Shown here: positions 6,380 through 11,960 of the stretch, piece after piece
Position numbering within the stretch: the stretch's first letter is position 1
Layout: every line of letters starts with the position of its first letter
Assembly: GCA_937876495.1 (NCBI GenBank)
Contig: CALEGL010000163.1
Coordinates: forward strand, 1 to 11,960
Source of the DNA: an uncultured Bifidobacterium sp.
GTDB lineage: Bacteria > Actinomycetota > Actinomycetes > Actinomycetales > Bifidobacteriaceae
Reading direction: 5' to 3'
Length of the DNA stretch: 11,960 nt
Translations under genes and position numbers: made by a program
The notes under the pieces: generated by a model
What the model was told of the DNA's origin: nothing
Databases searched by the model: none
The model's input: the letters and a program-made list of their open reading frames with translations, nothing else

Positions 6380-7006
6380 TCATCTCGGTCGAGGACGTAT
6401 CTTCGCCGTCACATGGCTGGCCGCGATCTTCCAGACCGTCACCGTCGCCGCCTGCCTGTCGGTGAAGTCGACATGCATGCCCGCCTGGAGCTCCATGATG
6501 AGCGCCAGACCGTGCCGGCATTCCTCGGGGTCGTCGACGGTGGACGCCGTTCCCGTTCCCACGATCGAGGCGAAGGCCTCACCCCAGGCGCAGGGCGTGC
6601 GTCCTTCGACGACGGAGCAGTCCGTCTCCATCTCGAAGGCGACGGGAAGGGCGTTGCCGGACGCGTGCAGAGCGTCGATCTTCCGTCCGTGCAGTGCCGA
6701 ATGCATGTAGAAGACGAGGCCGGGGACGTCGTCGGAAGGTGCCTCGGCTTCGACTGGAGGTGCCACGGCCACGGACCCCGAAGCCGCGGCCGTCACGGAT
6801 CCGTCGAATCCGAAGTTCACGGGGACGATGGTCAGCCCTTCGGCGTCGGCGTAGGCGACGTGGATGATGCGGCAGGCGGCGATGATCTCGCCGATGCGCG
6901 CCGGATCGGTGACTTCCCGGTCCGCCCGTCGCATCGGGCGTCGCCGGCCGGCGACGGTGCGTTCATCGTCGCGTCGTGAAGGCGGCCGGGCGTAGTCGAT
7001 GGACAT
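6380..7006 (-). CDS. Pyridoxamine 5'-phosphate oxidase-like FMN split-barrel protein (Nim-type)
   Basis: The 208-residue product carries the pattern of the PNPOx-like family related to NimA: a basic MRRADREVTD start to the fold (from about residue 25), RIIHVAYADAEGLTIVPVNFGFDG, then YMHSALHGRKIDAL, FEMETD, and a strand resembling AFASIVGTGTASTVDDPEE. Members are small cytoplasmic flavoproteins; some reduce nitroimidazoles, but the native substrate is mostly unknown. Residues about 70-95 hold an Ala/Pro/Glu-rich insertion between two strands. The start is supported by AAGGAGG (7012-7018 on this strand) 5 nt before the ATG; an internal ATG at residue 25 is the alternative. It stands alone, divergent from the DUF6020 gene and tail-to-tail with the importer operon. 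Nitroimidazole resistance should not be assumed. Confidence 0.82.
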   Translation of the reverse strand: MSIDYARPPSRRDDERTVAGRRRPMRRADREVTDPARIGEIIAACRIIHVAYADAEGLTIVPVNFGFDGSVTAAASGSVAVAPPVEAEAPSDDVPGLVFYMHSALHGRKIDALHASGNALPVAFEMETDCSVVEGRTPCAWGEAFASIVGTGTASTVDDPEECRHGLALIMELQAGMHVDFTDRQAATVTVWKIAASHVTAKIRPRPR

Positions 7007-7424
7007 CCATTCCTCCTTGGCTGTCGCGGGTCTTCTCAGGGACGGATATCGAGAGGGCGGGAGACGTCACTCGTGCGAACGGATGGCCGCGTCTGCTCTG
7101 CTCTTCCGGTGCGCTCTCTTTCGGATGATGACCTGCGAAGGATACCTCGGTCGTATGGCGTACCGGGTTTCGTGCCATGGCCATGGGTTGGCCGTCGGGC
7201 GTCGTCGTTCTCTCTCCGGCCGCCAGTTGGGGGGGGCAACGCCATGTCATCGGGAATCGGAGGACCAGCGGACGGGAAGGCCCGCGTGATGCGTGGATGG
7301 TGATGCCGGATTGACGGCAGGAGGAGGTGATGCCGGAGGATGATGCCGGGATGGAACGGGTCTAGATTGGTGGAGCGTTCGGCGTATGCGGTTCGGTGCC
7401 GGACCATGACGCGGGAGGTTGACC
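7007..7424. other. Divergent intergenic region with G8 tract, palindrome and direct repeats
   Basis: No gene is supported here; short open frames in it are low-complexity and lack ribosome sites. It must hold the promoters of the flavoprotein gene (leftward) and the DUF6020 gene (rightward), but I find no good -35/-10 pair. A TTGACG at 7311 has no partner at 16-18 bp, and TCTAGATT at 7361 has no -35. Visible structure: a 12-bp palindrome CCATGGCCATGG (7175-7186), a run of eight G at 7229-7236 flanked by GTT and CAAC, and three copies of TGATGCCGG (7301, 7328, 7341). Confidence 0.55.
7301..7349 (+). repeat. Three 9-bp direct repeats upstream of the DUF6020 gene
   Basis: TGATGCCGG occurs at 7301-7309, 7328-7336 and 7341-7349, with steps of 27 and 13 bp, 76-124 bp before the chosen start. 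The spacing is irregular but close to helical multiples. They may be regulator sites or a purine-rich simple-sequence expansion. Confidence 0.4.
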
Positions 7425-8975
7425 GTGGAGGATGGACCCGTGGCCCTGCCTGGACGGCATAGGCAGGTTTCCGTCGTATCGCTGGTCGTCGTTCCCTGCA
7501 TCATCGGTCTTCTGACGTTCACCGTGACCTTCGGGGCGCGTTTCCTTGCCGATGGTTTGCATACCAGCGTCTCACGGGCGTCGTCGGAGGCCATCGGATT
7601 CACCGTCGTCACGATGCTCGCGTCCCTGGCAATGGGCGTCTGGTGGGATGCGGCGTCAGGGAAGATGCTCCGGTCATTGACCGGTTCGTCAGGCCGTGAC
7701 CTCTCCGGAGTGGCGACCGCCGATGGCGTGCTCCCGGATGTCCCGGTCTCAGGCGTCTCGTTCTCCAACGGTTTTCGAACTCATGTGCTTGCGGTCATCC
7801 GCGGTCTGCTACGCGGCCGGGACCGAGTCCCGCTGCGCGTCGCCATGCGTCGCCGATTCGTGCCCTATACGCTTCTGCTGCTCGCATGCTGGACGCCCTG
7901 GTATCTGTTCTGCTGGCCGGGGGTGATGCGCGACGACACCATCGCCCAGTTCATGCAGTCCTCCGGATACCACGAGTTCTACACGCAGCATCCGCTGTTC
8001 GACACCCTGGTGTTCGGGCTGTTCTGGAGGCTGGGAGGGGTTCTGGGAAGCCTCGCCTGGGGTCTGGCGATCTATGTGGGCGTTCAGATGGTGCTGATGG
8101 CCGCCAACCTCGTCCTGGTGCTGTGCTGGCTGCGCAGCCGAGGTCTTCCTCGACTCGCGGAAGCGGCCGGACTGCTGTATTCGGCGGTGTTCTACGGCGT
8201 CGTGGGCGGCGCGGTGACGATGTCGAAGGATTCGTTGAACACCGTGTTTCTCGTTCCGCTTGCGGTGATCATTGCCGAGGTCTGTCTCACCCGCGGGCGT
8301 GCGCTGGCGGATCGTCGTCTGTGCGTGGCTTTGGTCGCATTGGCGTTTCTTGCCATTGCGAGCAAGAGGACGATGCTTGTCGTCGTGCTGCTCGCCGGCG
8401 TTGCGATGGTCCTGGCATGCTCCTCGCATCGTCGTCGCGCCATCTGCTGCCTGCTGGGGGCCGTGCTGATCGCGCAGGGGGTGTGGGCGCCCATGGTCAC
8501 GGTTTCCACGCATGCGCATGTGTCGCTCGACAGGGACGTGTTCGGCGTCATCATGCTGCCTGTGGCGCGCATCCAGGCCGAGGAGCCGCAGGACATCACC
8601 GCGTCGGACCGGGCGGAGCTCAGAGCCTTCATGAACGTCGACCAGGCGGGGAGCCGCTATGACGACGAGCGGTCTGACGCCACCTCCTGGACGGTGCGCC
8701 CCCAGGACGCGCTGCCGGCGAAGCTCCGGGCGCTGAAGGCCTGGGTGGTGATCGGGCTGAATCATCCGCGGGCCTATGTGCGGGCGTACGCCACCCTGGA
8801 CTCCCGCTGGTACTACCCGAGCGGGGACGGCGCGATCATGTTCCCGTGGAGTTCGCGATACCTGTTCGACGCGGGCTACATGCGGCGCTGGGACACCTTC
8901 GTCACGCGGCCGGTCACCGCGCAATCGGCGCTCGGAGACCTGGTGGATGCGACCGCGACGGGGCCGGCGTGGTAA
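7425..8975 (+). CDS. DUF6020-like polytopic membrane protein (GT-C-type), cut short by an in-frame TAA
   Basis: The 516-residue product is a multi-pass membrane protein. Two helices lie near the N-terminus, then a region like membrane glycosyltransferases of the GT-C fold: PWYLFCWPGVMRDDTIAQF with D170/D171 in the first long outer loop, then TQHPLFDT (H189), several helices, KDSLN, and a large outer domain (about 370-510). The resemblance to DUF6020 is by pattern; the reaction is unknown. The frame ends at TAA 8973-8975, but the same frame continues 99 codons with the last membrane helices, so this is very probably a truncated form of a protein of about 616 residues. Start: GTG 7425 lies 6 nt after GGGAGG; TTG 7419 abuts that site, and GTG 7440 after GGAGGA is also possible. 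Confidence 0.75.
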   Translation: MEDGPVALPGRHRQVSVVSLVVVPCIIGLLTFTVTFGARFLADGLHTSVSRASSEAIGFTVVTMLASLAMGVWWDAASGKMLRSLTGSSGRDLSGVATADGVLPDVPVSGVSFSNGFRTHVLAVIRGLLRGRDRVPLRVAMRRRFVPYTLLLLACWTPWYLFCWPGVMRDDTIAQFMQSSGYHEFYTQHPLFDTLVFGLFWRLGGVLGSLAWGLAIYVGVQMVLMAANLVLVLCWLRSRGLPRLAEAAGLLYSAVFYGVVGGAVTMSKDSLNTVFLVPLAVIIAEVCLTRGRALADRRLCVALVALAFLAIASKRTMLVVVLLAGVAMVLACSSHRRRAICCLLGAVLIAQGVWAPMVTVSTHAHVSLDRDVFGVIMLPVARIQAEEPQDITASDRAELRAFMNVDQAGSRYDDERSDATSWTVRPQDALPAKLRALKAWVVIGLNHPRAYVRAYATLDSRWYYPSGDGAIMFPWSSRYLFDAGYMRRWDTFVTRPVTAQSALGDLVDATATGPAW

Positions 8976-9275
8976 AAAGCCGTGGCAAAAAGGCTGCGGC
9001 GCATCATCCGCCGGCCGGCCTTCTCCTACGCGGTGTGGGTGACGGTCCCGCCGACGCTTGCCGGACTGAATCTGCTTGTCCGACGCCGGTGGGCGGCGCT
9101 CGCCGCATGGTCGATCGTGGGCTTCACCGTTCTGTCCCTGTACGCCTCGCCCGTGGTGCTGTGCTGGTATGCGACGCCCATGTTCCAGCTGCTGCCGCTG
9201 GTGATGGGGCTGGGATTCGTGGGGGTCGAGGGACGGAATCGAGGCACGGACGCGTATGGACCCGTCATGCGCTGA
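8976..9275 (+). pseudogene. C-terminal remnant of the DUF6020-like protein, in frame after the TAA
   Basis: These 99 codons directly continue the upstream frame. They encode a basic loop (KRLRRIIRRP) and two or three hydrophobic segments, including VWVTVPPTLAGLNLLV and SIVGFTVLSLYASPVV, then a LCWYATPMFQLLPLV stretch. The SPV...Y..P...LP arrangement is what closes GT-C-like proteins of this group. It makes no sense as an independent protein: GTG 8982 has no ribosome binding site. Reverting TAA to CAA would restore one uninterrupted gene. I read it as the severed end of the preceding gene, unless the stop is a sequencing error or is read through. Confidence 0.7.
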
Positions 9276-9300
9276 ATCATCGTTGTTATCGTCGTCACGG

Positions 9301-9346
9301 CAAAAACAAAGATCCCGAAAACGTTGATTTTCCAACGTTTCCGGAA
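9301..9346 (-). terminator. Intrinsic terminator of the tRNA-Ser gene
   Basis: On the minus strand TTCCGGAAACGTTG pairs with CAACGTTTTCGGGA around a 6-nt loop, giving a 14-bp stem with two G-U pairs. It is followed by TCTTTGTTTTTG. This is a textbook Rho-independent terminator beginning 7 nt after the tRNA 3' end. Confidence 0.9.
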
Positions 9347-9353
9347 CCACTCG

Positions 9354-9438
9354 CGGAGGATACGAGATTCGAACTCGTGAGGCTGTTACACCAACACGCT
9401 TTCCAAGCGTGCGCCATAGACCACTAGGCGAATCCTCC
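9354..9438 (-). tRNA. tRNA-Ser (anticodon GGA)
   Basis: On the minus strand the 85-nt gene starts with GGAGGAT, which pairs with ATCCTCC at the 3' end, followed by discriminator G. The anticodon stem CACGC/GCGTG encloses loop TTGGAAA, giving anticodon GGA (9404-9402), which reads UCC and UCU. The T-arm is ACGAG-TTCGAAT-CTCGT. A long variable arm (about GTTGGTGTAACAGCCTC) is typical of serine tRNA. No CCA is encoded, so it must be added after transcription. A strong terminator follows. Confidence 0.95.
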
Positions 9439-9607
9439 ACAACTCTCGTCCAAGGCATGCACCAACAGCCCTAAGACAACTTCATGAGGATAACACATCA
9501 CCCGACCGGCCGGGAGCAGGGGCGTGGCGCGACGTGAAGAATGGCGACGACATCCTCCGCGCCTATCCCTGGCCATGGTCATCGAGTTTGGACGTACCAC
9601 GTTACCT

Positions 9608-9615
9608 AGAGGAGG
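9608..9615 (+). promoter_or_regulatory. Ribosome binding site selecting the signal-peptide frame of the amidase
   Basis: AGAGGAGG lies 9 nt before the ATG at 9625. It points to that ATG and not to the enzyme-body frame, whose first possible start (GTG 9632) is 16 nt away and would not encode a signal peptide. Confidence 0.75.
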
Positions 9616-9624
9616 TTTTCAGGT

Positions 9625-11960
9625 ATGAGACGTGCCGTCATCCGTATCACGGCCGGAGCCCTGGCGTTCTGTCTGGTCATTGGCGCAGGGATCGATATCC
9701 CGTCTGGCGTTTGAGGGCGGGTCCTCCGATGAGGGTTCTTCGTCCGTGGCGGATTCGGCCGCCGACTCATCCGAGAGCCTGTCGAAGACGCATGTTCCTC
9801 GTACTGGCGAGCATGTTTTCTCTACGGTGTCGGATGGGTCAGCGGGCGCGTCCTCGGAAGGCAAGACATCGTCCCCGACGTCGGGATCTGTCCCTCTGAC
9901 ATCCCAAGGGTCGCAAAAAGGAGCGAATTCCACAAGTGGTTCCATAGGTGGGACGGTTACCGCATCGGCCGATCTGCAGGGATGGGCGACGATCGGAGTG
10001 ACCTGGTCCCAGCAGGACATGAAGGACCCGTCCAAGGCGCCGCAACTGCGTATCCGCTATTTGAAGAATGGTGTCTGGAGTGAGTGGACACAGCTGTCCT
10101 CATATGACGACGATACGGGCGTGATGGGAGTGTCCGTCCCTTACTATGTGGGTCAGGCGACGAGCGCCGAAGCCGAGCTGACGGCCGCTTCGGGTCAGAG
10201 CATCACCTCCGCCAGCCTGGTGACGGTAGATCCGGGGTATTCACTGGCGGCGACGACCTCATCCTCCAGTACCGCTTCATCGAGCGTTCATTCCGCGGTT
10301 CTTGCTTCGTCGATTTCATCATCCGGTTCGACGTGTTCCGTGGCGGCGAGAGCCGTCACCGGAACCATACATACCCGTGAGGAGTGGTGGGTTAAGGGGA
10401 ACCCGACCATGACGTGGAAGCCTGACAGAACCGCGACATGGAAGGGCGCTGTCATTCACCATACGGATGGGGTGAACGACTACTCCCAGAAGGAGGTGCC
10501 TGCCATCATCAACGGCATCTACATCTTCCATTGCAGGACCAGGGGATGGGGAGATATCGGGTACAACCTCCTCGTTGACAAGTACGGCGGTATCTGGGAA
10601 GGTCGGGACGAGGGAGTCGCCAACATGGTGGTGCGCGCCAGCGAGGTCGTCGCCGTGCATACGAAGAGCTTCAACTCGGTCACCTTCGGAGTGGCGATGC
10701 TGGGGGATTTCCAGGGGTCCACCGCGCCCACCGAAGTCCAGATGAAAGGCGTCGCCGCGGCCATCGCCTGGGAGTTCCAGGGTCTGGGGATCACAAGCCC
10801 CTATGGGACGTTCCAGTACTACGGAACCCAGCAGCGCATCTCCGGGCATGGGGACGAGTCCCATCGGATAGCTCGCTCCGACGGCTACAACGTGACCCAG
10901 TGTCCCGGCAACCAGGTTTCGAGCGGGATGGGGCATATCCGCAGTCTTGTGGCGGGCGATTTCCACGACATCACACATCGGTCCGCCGTGTCTCTGTCGG
11001 ATGGCACGTACTACATCAGCTCGATGCTCGACGAGTCCATGGCGGTCGACATAGCCGATGGCAGCAAGGACAGGGGCGCCCGGACCCAGCTGTACCGCTA
11101 CAATCACACCGCCGCGCAGCAGTACTCCTTCTCCCGCAACGCGGACGGAAGTTACACGATCACCAACGTCGGTTCGGGCAAGGTGCTCGACGTGCGCGGC
11201 GGGCAGGCCGAGGACGGGGCGATGGTCAGCCAGTGGGACGCCAACGGGACGGATGCCCAGAAATGGTACGTCCGAGACGCCGGTAACGGCTATGTCATCC
11301 AGTCGGCGCTCGGCAACTGGGTTCTGGACGTCGACAGGGCGTCGACCGCGAATAGGACCTCGGTGCGTCTGTACAGCTCGAACGACAGCAGGGCGCAGCG
11401 CTTCCTTCTGTCCTCCGTCTCGACGTCGACGCCGACGAATGGCACCGTCCGCGTCACCTCGGCGGCGGACGGCGGGCTCGTCGCCGACATCCCGGGAGGG
11501 TCGACATCCCGGGGAAGCCGTCTGCAGCTCTATCCCTGGAACTCCAGTGATGCTCAGATCTACACGCTCCGGGAGGTCGGCAACTCCATCGTCGAAATAG
11601 TCAGCCAGGCATCAGGTCTGGCACTGGACGTGAAGGACGCTTCGACGGCCAACAAGGTGCAGGTGCGCCAGTGGACGGTGAACCATACGGCGGCGCAGCG
11701 CTGGGCGATGCTCGACGATGGGGATGGGAAGGCGTCACTGCTCAACGGGGCCTCGGGGAAGGCCTTGGACGTCCCGGGCAGCCACGCCGCCACGAAGGTG
11801 AAACTCCAGTCCTACGCCAACAACGGCACCACCGCCCAGCAGTGGGTCATCACCCGGCAGCGGACCCAGCGCGAGGTCCTTGACGATCTGGCCTCCGGGC
11901 ATCGTGCCGATGTGACCGATGGGTCGAAGGCCGATGGCGCCGACGTTCGTCTGTGGGCCT
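9625..11960 (+). CDS. Secreted N-acetylmuramoyl-L-alanine amidase (PGRP/Amidase_2) with ricin-type repeats; frameshifted, runs off the right edge
   Basis: Amidases of this type cut the bond between MurNAc and the stem peptide outside the cell. ATG 9625 opens a signal peptide (MRRAVIRITAGALAFCLVIG) that stops at TGA 9712-9714. The enzyme body lies one frame over, open from 9629 to the window end. After the shift come a Ser/Ala-rich linker (to about 9940), a possible beta domain (about 9945-10240) and a second Ser-rich linker. The amidase domain (about 10370-10960) has VIHHT (10451-10465), WGDIGYNLLVD, GIWEGRDEG, GVAMLGDF and GHGDESH...CPGN (His at 10847, Cys at 10901); the two His and the Cys are the usual zinc ligands. 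From 11008 at least six repeats of 40-45 residues follow, each with LDV-like and QQW/QKW/QRW-like motifs of ricin B lectins; a seventh is cut by the edge. Unless the shift is an error or is recoded, the enzyme is not exported. Confidence 0.85.
9709..9715 (+). other. Frameshift site GTT-TGA-G in the amidase gene
   Basis: The signal frame reads GTT then TGA; the enzyme frame resumes with GAG at 9713, so one nucleotide must be skipped. Removing one T (GTTTGAG to GTTGAG) would give a continuous protein. The arrangement also resembles the +1 recoding site of the RF2 gene, CUU-UGA-C. However, the Shine-Dalgarno-like stimulator that RF2 has just upstream is absent; AGGG at 9687-9690 is too far. Confidence 0.7.
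11008..11960 (+). repeat. Ricin-B-like lectin repeats at the C-terminus of the amidase
   Basis: Six full repeats end at QQYSF (about 11130), QKWYV (about 11274), QRFLL (about 11410), QIYTL (about 11570), QRWAM (about 11712) and QQWVI (about 11851). Each contains a VLDV/ALDV-like strand and a variable Q/R-L-Y or Q-W segment. A seventh begins before the edge. Such modules bind carbohydrate and would hold the enzyme on cell-wall polysaccharide; the ligand is unknown. Confidence 0.75.

Noticed and set aside
5181..6521. 446-codon minus-strand open frame opposite the ATPase
   Set aside because: It is a shadow of the ATPase, whose Walker A, signature and Walker B motifs are all in the plus frame.
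6413..6979. Plus-strand open frame of 188 codons opposite the flavoprotein gene
   Set aside because: The minus strand has a ribosome binding site and a recognisable PNPOx-like pattern; the plus product has neither.
6380..7006. Calling the flavoprotein a nitroimidazole resistance gene
   Set aside because: The family match is by pattern only, and most relatives have no shown role in resistance.
9354..9438. tRNA-Ser as an integration (att) site with a mobile element beside it
   Set aside because: No integrase, no duplicated tRNA 3' end and no phage or plasmid genes are visible on either side.
7809..9458. 549-codon minus-strand open frame opposite the DUF6020-like gene and the tRNA
   Set aside because: The translation is His/Arg/Pro/Gln-rich and low-complexity, and it overlaps the tRNA gene. 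The plus strand shows a coherent membrane protein. It is open only because of base composition.

Overview
The window is about 12 kb of high-GC DNA with dense, Shine-Dalgarno-led genes. The gene content fits an actinobacterium, most likely Bifidobacterium or a close relative: a membrane-anchored CE4 deacetylase, a DUF6020-like GT-C-type membrane protein, a lectin-tailed peptidoglycan amidase and a tRNA-Ser without an encoded CCA. The taxonomic call is inference from protein types and composition; I could not run a search.

Layout, left to right. Bases 1-384 hold no gene I can name. At 385-1893 is a membrane-anchored CE4 polysaccharide (probably peptidoglycan) deacetylase with all five catalytic motifs. 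The spacer after it (1894-2223) is information-rich. It has a hairpin, two exact 28-bp direct repeats separated by 33 bp (the geometry of a type I-E CRISPR unit), an array of 11-nt GTTCAT units resembling actinobacterial PHO boxes, a -10 candidate and a 16-bp palindrome. It leads into a four-gene ABC importer operon: lipoprotein solute-binding protein (2224-3366), first permease (to 4310), second permease (4301-5218) and ATPase (5223-6377). The GTTCAT array suggests phosphate-starvation control and so a phosphorus-containing substrate such as a phosphonate or phosphate ester; the protein family alone would equally allow iron or polyamine. A 13-bp perfect stem-loop sits between the binding protein and the first permease.

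Converging on the operon with a 2-bp gap is a flavin split-barrel (pyridoxamine-phosphate-oxidase-like, Nim-type) gene on the minus strand (6380-7006). A 418-bp divergent spacer follows, carrying a G8 tract, a 12-bp palindrome and 9-bp direct repeats. Next come a DUF6020-like polytopic membrane protein (7425-8975) and, in the same frame after a TAA, its missing C-terminal membrane segments (8976-9275). A minus-strand tRNA-Ser(GGA) with a textbook terminator follows. The window ends inside a large secreted N-acetylmuramoyl-L-alanine amidase with at least six ricin-type repeats.

Three genes carry an apparent lesion: the first permease has no usable start codon before its first membrane helix, the DUF6020 gene has an in-frame TAA, and the amidase has its signal peptide one frame away from its enzyme body at GTT-TGA-G. 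Either the assembly has local errors, or the strain is losing these surface functions, or (most speculatively) some are recoding sites. Deacetylase, DUF6020 protein and amidase all act on or near the cell envelope.
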